A DNA stretch of 36,845 bases from Dehalococcoidia bacterium (GCA_022825745.1 JAJDWF010000029.1:1-36845), one strand, 5' to 3'. Counted from the stretch's first letter, positions 22,956 through 31,142 are shown. Notes: generated by a model from the letters alone, not told the origin. Numbers and translations are program-made.

Positions 22956-24914
22956 TTAGCGGTCCAGCCACACGTCTTCGTACTTGAACTGGTACTGCAC
23001 GGTCTGCGGAGCGTTGAAGCCCTTGACGTCCCGGTGGACCATCCAGAGCAACCCGCCCAACTGCAAAGTAACCCAGTGGTTGTCTTCGAAGCTGTGGAGC
23101 CAGAGCTCGGCTTCCTTGTTGATTTCCCGGCGGGCGTCCACGTCCAGCTCCACCAACTGCCGCTCGAACCAGTCATCCAGTGTCGGATTCGACCAGTCGG
23201 TGTAGTTGCGGGTGCCGCCCTTCTGGTACACGCCGCCATAGACCGCGTCCAGGTCGTACACGGTCATGCCTTCGCCCTGGCAGCTGATTTCCCAGTCGCC
23301 GTCGGCGTCGGCCGCGCGGGAGGTGCCGTACTTGGCATAGCCGGCCGCGCTGGGCAGGGTCTCAATCTCGCCGCTGATGCCCAGGGCATCCTGCAACTGC
23401 TGCTTCACCACCTGGCACTGGTCGGGGTAGTTGCCGACCTGGCGCACGGTGTATTGGACTTCAAAGCCGTCAGGCACGCCGGCCTCGGCCATCAGGGCCT
23501 TGGCGTCAACCAGGTCCTGCTGCCCTTCCGCAGTGTCCTTGGGGCGGATGCCCGGCCAGGTGTTGCACACCTCGTTGGCGTGCGCCAGGCCCATCAGCGG
23601 GCAGTAGCTGCCGGAAGTGTTGTCAAAGACGCGCTCGTCAACCTCCTGCCGGTCAACGGCCAGGTTGATGGCCTGCCGGACTTGGTGGCTCTGGAACTGC
23701 GGCTTCTTGACGTTGAGCATCAGGCCCCAGTTGGTCCCGGCGGGGATGGGGTGCGGCACGTATGCGCCGTCGGTGCTCTCTGCCACCTGGAGTTTCTGAG
23801 TCGGCGAAAGGTTGTCGAAGCCGCCGTTGGTCATGTCGATGCGACCCGCTTCAAAGTTGGCAATCAGGCTGTCCTTGGCCTGGCCGGTGAAGATGGTGTG
23901 CTCGATACGGTCAACGTAAGGCAGGCCGTCCTTGAAGTAGTTCTCGTTCTTGTTCACGTAGTAGAAGTCGCCAACCTGGTACTCTTCCAGCACGAACGGG
24001 CCCGAGGTGGTGCCGCGATCGATGATGTTCTCGCCCAGGTTCAGGAAGCAGGGATTGGCCGGGTCCCGGACCGCGCAGTTGGGGTCGGAGTCCAGCATGT
24101 GGCCCGGCAAAACCTTGGCGTAGTCGATGGCCATGAACTTGATGAACGAGCCGGAAGCGAACCGAAGGTTGAACTCCACGGTCTTGTCGTCAATGGCCCG
24201 CAGTACTGCGTCCTGGTTGGTGGCGGTGCAGTCGCCGCCCGCCTTGTCCACCACTTCCATCGCAACGGTGTAGTTGCGCCAGAGGCCGGAGCGCCCGGTG
24301 CCGTTGCAGGGGTTGGCGTAACGGCTCATGGTGGAAATAACGTCCGCCGAGGTAATCTCGGTGCCGTCGGTCCACTGCATGTTGTCGCGCAGGAAGAAGG
24401 TGTAGGTGAGACCGTCGGCGCTGACGTCCCAGGTCTCGGCCAGGTCGCCGGTGACGGCGGCGGTGTCCACCGGGTCAAACTGCACGATCTGGTTGTACAG
24501 CTGCGAGTAGGAAATCACGCTGGACAGCGAGGACGAACCCAGCGGGTCCCAGTCCTTGGTGTCGGCGTAGGCGGACATCACCAAAGTCCCGCCGTACTTG
24601 GGGCCGGCGCTGGGCGTCGGCGTGGCGGCCACTTGCGGAACCGCCGTAGGCGCAGGGGTGTTGGTCGGGCGCACCGTGGCTTGGGCCGCTTGCGGTATCG
24701 GCGTGTTGGTGGGGGCAACGGCAGCCGGAGGGCTGGTAGCCGCGGGAGCCGCTTGCTGCTGTTGTTGCTGTTGAGCGGCGGGAGCCTGCTGCTGTTGAGC
24801 GGCCGGCGCCGGTTCTTCGGCCCCGCCACAGGCGACGCCTACCATCATCGCGACGACGCTGGCCGCAAGCAGCAGCGTCCGCAGAGACAGTCGGCCTAAG
24901 ATAAATGGCTTCAT
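22956..24914 (-). CDS. Lipoprotein substrate-binding protein, peptide ABC transporter (SBP_bac_5), operon 1
   Basis: The protein has 652 residues from the ATG at 24914, chosen for a GGAGGG ribosome site 10 bases upstream. A lipoprotein signal precedes Cys29 (VVAMMVGVACGGAEE). Residues 38-100 are a low-complexity Ala/Pro/Gln/Thr linker with a run of seven Gln. The SBP_bac_5 domain starts at about 103 (KYGGTLVMSAYADTKDWDPLGS) and includes AETWDVSADGLTYTFFLRDNMQWTDG and VRQAINLAVDRQEVDERVF. It should be anchored at the outer face of the membrane and deliver peptides or similar ligands to oppB1/oppC1. A promoter lies upstream. SBP2 is a paralogue, with a 72-bp perfectly identical DNA tract near residues 118-141. 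Confidence 0.95.
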   Translation of the reverse strand: MKPFILGRLSLRTLLLAASVVAMMVGVACGGAEEPAPAAQQQQAPAAQQQQQQQAAPAATSPPAAVAPTNTPIPQAAQATVRPTNTPAPTAVPQVAATPTPSAGPKYGGTLVMSAYADTKDWDPLGSSSLSSVISYSQLYNQIVQFDPVDTAAVTGDLAETWDVSADGLTYTFFLRDNMQWTDGTEITSADVISTMSRYANPCNGTGRSGLWRNYTVAMEVVDKAGGDCTATNQDAVLRAIDDKTVEFNLRFASGSFIKFMAIDYAKVLPGHMLDSDPNCAVRDPANPCFLNLGENIIDRGTTSGPFVLEEYQVGDFYYVNKNENYFKDGLPYVDRIEHTIFTGQAKDSLIANFEAGRIDMTNGGFDNLSPTQKLQVAESTDGAYVPHPIPAGTNWGLMLNVKKPQFQSHQVRQAINLAVDRQEVDERVFDNTSGSYCPLMGLAHANEVCNTWPGIRPKDTAEGQQDLVDAKALMAEAGVPDGFEVQYTVRQVGNYPDQCQVVKQQLQDALGISGEIETLPSAAGYAKYGTSRAADADGDWEISCQGEGMTVYDLDAVYGGVYQKGGTRNYTDWSNPTLDDWFERQLVELDVDARREINKEAELWLHSFEDNHWVTLQLGGLLWMVHRDVKGFNAPQTVQYQFKYEDVWLDR

Positions 24915-25060
24915 ATCGGTGTGACCCTCCATACGTCGTTACGACGCGTAATGTAGATTTGCGGCCGGCGCTTTTGTCGCTTGCGTCCGCAGAGGTAATA
25001 GAAACCTCCCGGCTGTGGCCTATTGTGAAATCTGCCACAATCCGCGAGACACGGGCCGGA

Positions 25061-25089
25061 ATGTTAGCCCAGCCGCCCCTGCCTGTCAA
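25061..25089 (-). promoter_or_regulatory. Promoter of transporter operon 1
   Basis: Perfect TTGACA (25084-25089), a 17-base spacer and TAACAT (25061-25066) on the minus strand. The predicted start near 25054 leaves a leader of about 140 bases. Within the leader, TGTGGC and GCCACA are 6-bp inverted arms about 14 bases apart (around 25014-25039). Confidence 0.65.
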
Positions 25090-25133
25090 TAGTCCACTGT
25101 CGTAATCGTAAATTCCATTACGAAAACCGCGCC

Positions 25134-25168
25134 AAAAATAGCCCCTTGCACTTGGAAGAGGCTATTTC
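25134..25168 (-). terminator. Intrinsic terminator of transporter operon 2
   Basis: On the minus strand a stem of about 12 bp (GAAATAGCCUCUU with AAGGGGCUAUUU) is followed directly by a U-run (AAAAA on the plus strand at 25134-25138). It begins about 19 bases after the oppC2 stop and sits just upstream of the operon 1 promoter, separating the two operons. Confidence 0.85.
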
Positions 25169-25186
25169 CGGGAATATGTTCCGACT

Positions 25187-26098
25187 CTACCGCCCCCGCA
25201 GCCTCGGGTCCAGCGTGTCCCGCAAGGCGTCGCCCAGGAAGTTGATCGCGAACACCACGATGGAAATCGCCATTCCGGGGAACACCGCCAGCCACCACGC
25301 CGTGCGGATGTACTTCTGCGCTCCCTCGGTCAGCATCCCGCCCCACGTGGGAATGTCCGCGGATATGCCCACGCCCAGGAAGGTCAGCGACGCCTCAATG
25401 ATGATCGCCAGGCCCAGGGTTATTGTGCTCAATACGATGTAGCTCGCCACCACGTTGGGCAGGATGTGCCGCAGCATGATGCGCCAGGGCCGCGCCCCGA
25501 TGGCCTGCGCCGCCAGCGTGTAGTCCAGTTCCTTGATGCTCAACACCTGCGCCCGGATCACCCTTATCGCCCCGGGCAGCAGGATCACCACCAGCGCCGC
25601 CACGATGTTGTTCACCGACGACCCCAGCACCGCCGTCAGACCCAGCGCCATGATGATCGCGGGAAACGCCATCAGCGCGTCCACGATCCGCTGGATGGTC
25701 AGGTCGATGATTCCGCCCACGTAGGCGCTGATGATTCCGATAATCGTCCCCAGCGAAATCCCGATTAGTACGCTGGCCAAGCCTACGTACATGGACACCC
25801 GCGCGCCGAAAATCACCCGGCTGAACACGTCCCTGCCCAACTCGTCCGCTCCCAGCCACGCGCTCGGCGAGGGCGCGATGAACGGCTCGTGGTTCAGGTC
25901 AAGCGGATCATAGGGAGCCAGCACCGGGGCGAAAACGGCGGTAAAAATGGTCAGTATGATTATGGCCGCGCTCACCGCTCCCAGCGGTTTGGTCCGGCAG
26001 AAGGACCCAATACGCTTCAGCGTCCCCTGCTTCGGGCGAATGTCCAGCTGCTGTTCTTCGGTTATCCCCGGAGCAGCTTGTCCGGTGTTGGTAGTCAT
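25187..26098 (-). CDS. Peptide ABC transporter permease (OppC/DppC type), operon 2
   Basis: This 303-residue permease begins MTTNTGQAAPGITEEQQLDI and continues like oppC1 with the OppC_N region, a loop (YDPLDLNHEPFIAPSPSAW, LGADELGRDVFSRVI) and a five-helix core. The EAA motif is ELDYTLAAQAIGARPWRIMLRHILPN. Its C-terminus, NFLGDALRDTLDPRLRGR, is identical to that of oppC1. It is the last gene of the second SBP-oppB-oppC unit and is followed by an intrinsic terminator. The gap to oppB2 is 53 bases. No ATPase gene is adjacent. It should import peptides or related solutes with oppB2 and SBP2. Confidence 0.94.
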   Translation of the reverse strand: MTTNTGQAAPGITEEQQLDIRPKQGTLKRIGSFCRTKPLGAVSAAIIILTIFTAVFAPVLAPYDPLDLNHEPFIAPSPSAWLGADELGRDVFSRVIFGARVSMYVGLASVLIGISLGTIIGIISAYVGGIIDLTIQRIVDALMAFPAIIMALGLTAVLGSSVNNIVAALVVILLPGAIRVIRAQVLSIKELDYTLAAQAIGARPWRIMLRHILPNVVASYIVLSTITLGLAIIIEASLTFLGVGISADIPTWGGMLTEGAQKYIRTAWWLAVFPGMAISIVVFAINFLGDALRDTLDPRLRGR

Positions 26099-26151
26099 GC
26101 CTCACACTCCCGGTGATACGCGCGTTCTCGTCTGCCGTCGCAAAACCGACC

Positions 26152-27105
26152 TCAGGCGTAGCGAATGCGCGGGTCCAGCCAACCGTACAGCAGGTCCACT
26201 AGCAGGTTGATCACCACGATGGACAGCGCCACGATCACGATCACCGCCTGGATGGTAGGGAAGTCCCGCTGGTACACCGCGTCGATGAGCAATTGCCCCA
26301 CGCCGGGTATCAGGAAAATCTTCTCGATAACTACAGTCCCGCCGAACAGACGCCCGAACTGCCACCCCGATATGGTCAGGATGGGCAGCACCGCGTTCTT
26401 CAGCCCGTGCCGGGAGAGCACCAGTCGCTCGGCCAGCCCCTTGGCCCGCGCCGTCCGCATGTAGTCCTCGCGCAGGATCTCCATCATCGACGAACGCGTA
26501 ACCCGGGCAATGAAGGCCATGTCGTAAAACCCCAGCGCCAGCGCCGGCAGCATCAACTGCTTTACGTTGGCCCAGGGGTCTTCCCAGATGTCGGCGTACC
26601 CCAGCGGCGGCAGCCACCCGAACGCCCGGATCAGCAGCAGCGTAATCAGAATCCCGCTGAAAAAGGTCGGTATGGATATGCCAACCAGCGTGAAGACCCT
26701 CGACAGGTAGTCGATGGGACTGTCCGGCTTGATCGCCGACAATACCCCCAGCGGGACCGCGCACACCACCGCCAGCCCGATGCCCAGGATCGCCAATTCG
26801 ATGGTGACCGGGATGCGCTCCCCCAGCCGTTCCATCACCGGGCCGCCCCACCAGAACGACGTCCCGAAGTCGCCGCGCACCAGCCCCGTTACCCAGTCCA
26901 CGTACTGGACTACTATCGGCCGGTCCGTCCCCAACTCCGCCCGCAGGAGCTGCAGCTCCTCTTCCGTATAGGCGGCATCGTCCGCGCTCAGGATCGCCAG
27001 GGCCGGGTCCCCGGGTATCAACCGCATCACCACGAAGACGATGACGGTCACCAGCAATACCGTGGGGATGAACAACCCTATGCGTTTGACGGCGTACTGT
27101 CTCAT
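26152..27105 (-). CDS. Peptide ABC transporter permease (OppB/DppB type), operon 2
   Basis: This 317-residue protein begins MRQYAVKRIGLFIPTVLLVT, nearly the same as oppB1. It shares VMRLIPGDPALAIL, RGDFGTSFWWGGPVMERLGE, the EAA-type helix region EDYMRTARAKGLAERLVLSRHGLKNAVLP and the DPRIRY end. The main differences lie in the first periplasmic loop (FWWGGPVM against ISRFGQPVS), consistent with a different or broadened substrate. No strong ribosome site precedes the ATG at 27105; translation may depend on the SBP2 transcript. It follows the SBP2 stop by 100 bases, a gap that contains a long-loop hairpin. Confidence 0.95.
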   Translation of the reverse strand: MRQYAVKRIGLFIPTVLLVTVIVFVVMRLIPGDPALAILSADDAAYTEEELQLLRAELGTDRPIVVQYVDWVTGLVRGDFGTSFWWGGPVMERLGERIPVTIELAILGIGLAVVCAVPLGVLSAIKPDSPIDYLSRVFTLVGISIPTFFSGILITLLLIRAFGWLPPLGYADIWEDPWANVKQLMLPALALGFYDMAFIARVTRSSMMEILREDYMRTARAKGLAERLVLSRHGLKNAVLPILTISGWQFGRLFGGTVVIEKIFLIPGVGQLLIDAVYQRDFPTIQAVIVIVALSIVVINLLVDLLYGWLDPRIRYA

Positions 27106-27126
27106 ATTGCCACCGCACTCAATTCA

Positions 27127-27173
27127 ATCCCCTTGTCGAACGTCACTGTTTCAGCGGCATGCGGCAAGGGGAT
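27127..27173. other. Long-loop inverted repeat between SBP2 and oppB2
   Basis: ATCCCCTTG (27127-27135) and CAAGGGGAT (27165-27173) are perfect 9-bp inverted arms, with a partly self-complementary loop of about 29 bases. It takes the same position in operon 2 that a GTAGGGGCG palindrome takes in operon 1. Confidence 0.6.
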
Positions 27174-27205
27174 GGGTTCATGTCTGGCGAATTATCTCGG
27201 CCGGC

Positions 27206-29122
27206 CTAGCGGTCGAACCACAGGTGTTCTTGCTTGAAACCGTACTGCACGGTTTCCGGCGCGTTGAACCCCTTGATGTCCCGGTGCATCACCCAGAAGT
27301 TGCGGCCCAGCGTCAGGCTCACCCAGTGGTTGTCCGAGAAATCGTGCAACCAGCGTTCCGCTTCCCTGTTGATCTCCCGGCGCTTCTCCGGATCAAGTTC
27401 CACCTTCTGCTCTTCAAACCAGGCGTTGATCTCCGGCGTTTCCCAGTCCGTGTAGTTCCGGGTGGCGCCTTTCAGGAATATGCCGGCGTAGATGGCGTCA
27501 ACGTCGAATACCGTCATGCCGTCGGCCTGGCACGCGATCTCCCAGTCACCCTTGGCGTCCGCCGGACGCGAGGTGCCGTACTTGGCGTAACCGGCCGCAC
27601 TGGGCAGGGTCTCAATCGGCCCCGTGATGCCCAGGTATTCTTCCAGGTCCTGCTTGATGACCGAGCACTCGGCGGCGTAGGTTCCCACCTGCCGCACCGT
27701 GTACTGCACCTCGAACCCGTCGGCATATCCGGCTTCCGCCATCAGTTCCCGGGCGCGCGCGATGTCTTCCTGCCCGCCCGGCGTATCCTTGGGCCGCATC
27801 CCGGGCCAGGTCTCGCACTCTTCCAGGGAATTGGCGAGGCCCACCAGCGGGCAATGGCCGCGTCCGGCGCCGTGCAGGGCGCGCGCGTTGTGCTTCTGCC
27901 GGTCCACCGCCAGGTTGATGGCCTGGCGAACCCGGTGGTCGTTGAACGGCGGCTCGTCCGAACCCTCGCCCTTCTTGATGTTCAGCATCAAGCCGCGGGT
28001 TGCGCCCCCGAACACGTCGTGGGCCACGTACTCGCTGTTGGTGCTGGTCTCCAGGTCGTAGTTCTCCGTGGCGGTCAGGTTGTTGGCCGCCGCGTTGGAC
28101 GCATCGATCTGGCCGGCCTCCACCTGCGCGATGAACGTCGCCGGCGTGGTGATGATGAAGTGCTCAATCCGGTCGAAGTAGGGCAACCCTTCCTTGAAGT
28201 AGTCGGGGTTCCGGTTCACCTTATAGTGGTTGCCCGACTGGTATTCCTCCAGGATGAACGGCCCCGACGTGGCCTGGTGCTCCAGGATGCTCTCCGCCAG
28301 GTTCAGGTCCACCCCCTGCGCCAGCAGGTGCTCGGGCAGGATCTTGGCGTAGTCGATGGCCAGGAACTTGATGAACGCGCCCGAGGCGAAGGCCAGGTTG
28401 AACTCCACCGTCAGGTCATCGATCTTGCGCACCACCTGGTCGGCGTTGGTCGCCGTGCAGTCCGCTTTTTCCGCAAGCTCCACCACTTCTACGGGAACCG
28501 CGTACTGCCGCCACAGCCCGGACCGCCCGCGCCCGTTGCACGGGTTGCCGTAGCGCAGCATGCTGTACACCACGTCGTCCGCGTCCAGCGTTTCGCCGTC
28601 GGTCCACTTGACCCCGTCGTGCAGGCGGAACGTGTACTGCGTCCCCTCGGGGTTGATTTCCCAGCTCTCGGCCAGGTCTCCAACCACCGCGGAGGTGTCC
28701 ACGTTGTCAAACTGCACCAACTGGTTGTACAGCTGCGAGTAGGAAATCACGCTGGACAGCGAGGACGAACCCAGCGGGTCCCAGTCCTTGGTATCCGCGT
28801 AGGCCGACATCCGCGCCGTCCCGCCGTGTTTCGGCCCGCTGCTGGGCAACGGCGTGGGAGCCGTGCGCGCCGCGATGGTCGGGGCCGGCGTGGCCGTGGG
28901 GCGCACCGTGGCCAGCGGCGGCGGCGTGGCGGTGGGCGGGATCGCGGTCGGTTGTGCCGCCGGTTGCGCTGGCGCGGCAGTGGCGGCGGCGCTGCTGTCC
29001 CCGGAACTTGCCGGCGCGGCTGCGGGCGCCGGCGCTTCCGCGCCTCCGCACGCTACTCCAACCAGCATCAGCGCCACTACGGCCAGGCCAACGATCAAGG
29101 CGGGTTTCAGATTCGGCGACAT
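27206..29122 (-). CDS. Lipoprotein substrate-binding protein, peptide ABC transporter (SBP_bac_5), operon 2
   Basis: The protein has 638 residues. The ATG at 29122 has GAGGAGG 10 bases upstream. A lipoprotein signal (LIVGLAVVALMLVGVACGG) ends at the cleavage Cys25. An Ala/Pro/Thr-rich linker up to about residue 95 is followed by HGGTARMSAYADTKDWDPLG, the start of the SBP_bac_5 domain, then AESWEINPEGTQYTFRLHDGVKWTDG and VRQAINLAVDRQKHNARALH. The C-terminus (SLTLGRNFWVMHRDIKGFNA) matches SBP1. It would capture peptides outside the membrane for oppB2/oppC2. It lacks the poly-Gln run of SBP1. The two paralogues share the KDWDPLG-SSSLSSV region exactly at the DNA level. Confidence 0.95.
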   Translation of the reverse strand: MSPNLKPALIVGLAVVALMLVGVACGGAEAPAPAAAPASSGDSSAAATAAPAQPAAQPTAIPPTATPPPLATVRPTATPAPTIAARTAPTPLPSSGPKHGGTARMSAYADTKDWDPLGSSSLSSVISYSQLYNQLVQFDNVDTSAVVGDLAESWEINPEGTQYTFRLHDGVKWTDGETLDADDVVYSMLRYGNPCNGRGRSGLWRQYAVPVEVVELAEKADCTATNADQVVRKIDDLTVEFNLAFASGAFIKFLAIDYAKILPEHLLAQGVDLNLAESILEHQATSGPFILEEYQSGNHYKVNRNPDYFKEGLPYFDRIEHFIITTPATFIAQVEAGQIDASNAAANNLTATENYDLETSTNSEYVAHDVFGGATRGLMLNIKKGEGSDEPPFNDHRVRQAINLAVDRQKHNARALHGAGRGHCPLVGLANSLEECETWPGMRPKDTPGGQEDIARARELMAEAGYADGFEVQYTVRQVGTYAAECSVIKQDLEEYLGITGPIETLPSAAGYAKYGTSRPADAKGDWEIACQADGMTVFDVDAIYAGIFLKGATRNYTDWETPEINAWFEEQKVELDPEKRREINREAERWLHDFSDNHWVSLTLGRNFWVMHRDIKGFNAPETVQYGFKQEHLWFDR

Positions 29123-29209
29123 GAGAGAGAGACCTCCTCAATAGCGAATGTTTCTGGCTAATCCGATGCCATGCGGCGCGCGAAACGCGCTCCTGCCTCA
29201 GGCCGCCAC

Positions 29210-29239
29210 ATCCTAATCTCAGTCCGCCGGCGATGTCAA
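29210..29239 (-). promoter_or_regulatory. Promoter of transporter operon 2
   Basis: Perfect TTGACA (29234-29239), an 18-base spacer and TAGGAT (29210-29215) on the minus strand. The predicted start near 29203 leaves a leader of about 80 bases. The arrangement resembles the operon 1 promoter. Confidence 0.6.
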
Positions 29240-29410
29240 GGGATTTTTGCGAAAAGCATTACATCATAATACACAATGATTGATACACGCAGTCATTCTA
29301 AAATACAATCTACGGTTTTCGTCATAATATCCCCCCTTTATCATCATCGCCAACACACCGAACATATCTTTCGTAATTGATGAACAATAGCGGCATCAAA
29401 TCCCCCGCCG
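29240..29410. other. AT-rich intergenic spacer with no gene
   Basis: Between the SBP2 start (29122) and the antitoxin start (29480) no credible ORF is seen. By my count 29251-29400 is about 36% G+C, far below the surroundings. It holds inverted arms such as AATGA...TCATT and TCATCA...TGATGA. It may be a regulatory or acquired stretch for the toxin-antitoxin operon. Confidence 0.5.
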
Positions 29411-29413
29411 GCG

Positions 29414-29419
29414 TATAAT
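29414..29419 (+). promoter_or_regulatory. Consensus -10 box of the toxin-antitoxin operon
   Basis: A perfect TATAAT at 29414-29419 lies 60 bases before the antitoxin ATG. No good -35 is seen at the usual spacing, which would fit a weak or activator-dependent promoter. Confidence 0.5.
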
Positions 29420-29479
29420 GCTACCCGTGTAACGGTTTATGCCGCCGCAGAGGTAACTCTAGCAGGAGGACAATCGGGA

Positions 29480-29755
29480 ATGGCAACCCAAACTGAGGGG
29501 CCGGATCGCGGGACGGCGCTGAATATGCCGCAAGACGTGTCCGACGTTGCGGCGCGGATTCAGAACGAGGGCGAGCGGATTCCCGTGGAGAAGAATGGCC
29601 GGACCGTGGCCGTGCTGGTTCCGGTCTCCGACCTGGCCGCGCTGGAGGCTCTTGAAGAACGCCTGGACTTGCTGGACGCGCTGGATGCGCTGGCCGATTA
29701 CCGGGCGAACGGCGGCGTCGAATGGCAAGACTTGAAGTCTGAACTGGGGATTTGA
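29480..29755 (+). CDS. Antitoxin, Phd/YefM-like
   Basis: This 91-residue protein has the prevent-host-death pattern: NMPQDVSDVAARIQNEGERI is followed by VEKNGRTVAVLVPVSDLAALEALEER. That is the 'v.knGrpvAvlvp..dye.le.l' core that forms the DNA-binding half of Phd/YefM antitoxins. The C-terminal tail (RLDLLDALDALADYRANGGV) should be the toxin-binding arm. The ATG at 29480 follows AGGAGG. It overlaps the downstream toxin by 4 bases and is expected to neutralise it and autorepress the operon. An AT-rich region with small inverted repeats lies upstream and could carry the operator. Confidence 0.86.
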   Translation: MATQTEGPDRGTALNMPQDVSDVAARIQNEGERIPVEKNGRTVAVLVPVSDLAALEALEERLDLLDALDALADYRANGGVEWQDLKSELGI

Positions 29756-30033
29756 CGTACCGCATAGTCATTTCCCGACCGGCGCAGCGGGACCTCCGCG
29801 GCATCCGCGACCGGGAAGTCCGCCAGCGGATGGCCGGCGCCATCGAGTCGCTGGCCGAGAACCCCCGTCCGCAGCAGGCTCAAAGGCTGCGGGGCGCGGG
29901 AGAAGTGTGGCGTATCAGGGTCGGCGACTGGCGCATTTGTTACACCGTAGAGGCCGACGAACTAATCGTGCTGGTCTTGATTGTTGGTCAGCGCGGCGAC
30001 GTGTATGAACGATTGCGTCGTCGTTTAGGGTGA
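29752..30033 (+). CDS. Toxin, RelE/ParE superfamily
   Basis: This 93-residue protein matches the RelE/StbE fold: TYRIVISRPAQRDLRGIRDREVRQRM, IESLAENPRPQQAQRLRG, VWRIRVGDWRICYTVE and ELIVLVLIVGQRGDVYERL. It lies in the standard position after the antitoxin. The start is TTG at 29752 (encoded Met), overlapping the antitoxin's TGA in a TTGA arrangement, so translation is coupled. Basic residues in WRIRVGDWRICY and the C-terminal Arg cluster are typical of ribosome-dependent mRNA interferases, but activity against mRNA or gyrase is not provable here. A row of small hairpins follows before the convergent ICL/PEPM gene. Confidence 0.9.
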   Translation: MTYRIVISRPAQRDLRGIRDREVRQRMAGAIESLAENPRPQQAQRLRGAGEVWRIRVGDWRICYTVEADELIVLVLIVGQRGDVYERLRRRLG

Positions 30034-30065
30034 AGCCCGCCGCCGGCCCCGTCGTGATTCTACCG

Positions 30066-30147
30066 CTGGCGTAACAGCATACGCCGCCAGTTGACGCCCG
30101 GCCCCTCAGGGTCTTTTCCTGAGCGTCCTTTCCTTGAAAGACGGACG
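30066..30147. other. Serial hairpins in the toxin-ICL/PEPM convergent gap
   Basis: Three inverted repeats occur within 82 bases: CTGGCG/CGCC-CCAG (30066-30090), a perfect CTCAGG/CCTGAG stem around TCTTTT (30105-30123), and CGTCC-TTTC/GAAA-GACGG (30124-30147). They lie between convergent genes and may act as a bidirectional transcription end. No clean U-tract follows any of them. Confidence 0.5.
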
Positions 30148-30208
30148 CCCGCTCTTCATTGGCTTATCCTTGCTGGACTAAACCCCAGGCCGCAAGTCGG
30201 GCCTCGCG

Positions 30209-31099
30209 TCAGTGGTGGCCCACCCGGTCTTGGAACTCCCGCTCCGTCGTCGCGGCCTCCACCGCCTGGTACTCCGGCAGGCTGATCAGCGCCTCCACCT
30301 CCGCCCGTCGCGCCGCCACGTCCGCCGCGCCGATGCCGATGTGCCCCGTGTCCCGCAGGCTGGTATAGACCCGCTGCAAGCCTTCCAGCGCGGCGATGGC
30401 CGGCGTCGTCGCGTAGATGATTACCTTGTAGCCCAGCTCTTCGTATTCCTCCACCGTGATGTCGTCCGTGCCGGCAATCACCAGCAGCGGCACGTCCGGC
30501 ACCCCGGCGCGGAACGTCGCCAGGTCTTCCCGCTGCCGCACGCCCCGGGGCATCACCACGTCCACCCCCAGGTCCCGCAGCGCGTTGCCCCGCCGAATCG
30601 CGTCGTCCATGTCGCCCTCAACGGCGGTGAACGAGTCCGTCCGCCCGATGATCAGGAAGTTGGGGTCGCTCCGCGCGTCCAGCGCGTAACGCATCTTTTC
30701 CAGGAACTCGTCAATCGGAATCACGTGCTCCAGCCCGGCGTGGTACGACGCCCGCTTGGGAAACACCTGGTCCTCGATGTGGATGCCGCAGATGCCGGAG
30801 CGCTCAAAAGTCCGCACCGTGTGCATCGTGTGCACCGGGTCGCCGTAGCCGGCCCCCGCGTCGCACAGCACCGGCAGTGGCACCGACTTCGCCACGCGCT
30901 CGGCCACCTCCACCTGCTCGGTCAGCGTCATCAGCGGCTCCGTAACCGCCAGGTGCGCGCCGCTCATGTACCCGCCCACGTACACCGTGTCGAACCCCAG
31001 CGACTGCACCAGCCGCGCCGACATCGGGTCATAAGCCCCCGGCGCCACAATAGTCTCCCCGGCCGCCAACCGCCCCTTCAAATTAGCTCGCAAAGTCAT
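30209..31099 (-). CDS. Isocitrate lyase/PEP mutase (ICL/PEPM) superfamily enzyme
   Basis: The protein has 296 residues from ATG 31099, which has AGGAGAGGA upstream; the longer frame to 31141 has no ribosome site. The TIM-barrel family signature is present: APGAYDPMSARLVQSLGF, DAGAGYGDP (80-88), GIHIEDQVFPKRASYH (105-120), and FLIIGRTDSFTAVEGDMDDAIRRG. The ICL catalytic Cys (KRCGH) is replaced by KRASYH, and the usual metal-binding DADTGYG reads DAGAGYG. It is therefore not a true isocitrate or methylisocitrate lyase; PEP mutase, oxaloacetate decarboxylase or another 2-oxo-acid lyase-like activity is possible. It lies 43 bases downstream of the luciferase-family gene and likely shares its transcript. 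Confidence 0.9.
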   Translation of the reverse strand: MTLRANLKGRLAAGETIVAPGAYDPMSARLVQSLGFDTVYVGGYMSGAHLAVTEPLMTLTEQVEVAERVAKSVPLPVLCDAGAGYGDPVHTMHTVRTFERSGICGIHIEDQVFPKRASYHAGLEHVIPIDEFLEKMRYALDARSDPNFLIIGRTDSFTAVEGDMDDAIRRGNALRDLGVDVVMPRGVRQREDLATFRAGVPDVPLLVIAGTDDITVEEYEELGYKVIIYATTPAIAALEGLQRVYTSLRDTGHIGIGAADVAARRAEVEALISLPEYQAVEAATTEREFQDRVGHH

Positions 31100-31142
31100 G
31101 TCATTCCTCTCCTGATCCCAGTGTTTCGCAATTCGACACACC

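Noticed and set aside
23034..24899. A 621-residue plus-strand frame opposite SBP1 (and a similar 706-residue one opposite SBP2)
   Set aside because: Antisense shadows caused by high GC and codon bias; composition is Val/Gly/Ala-rich without domains.
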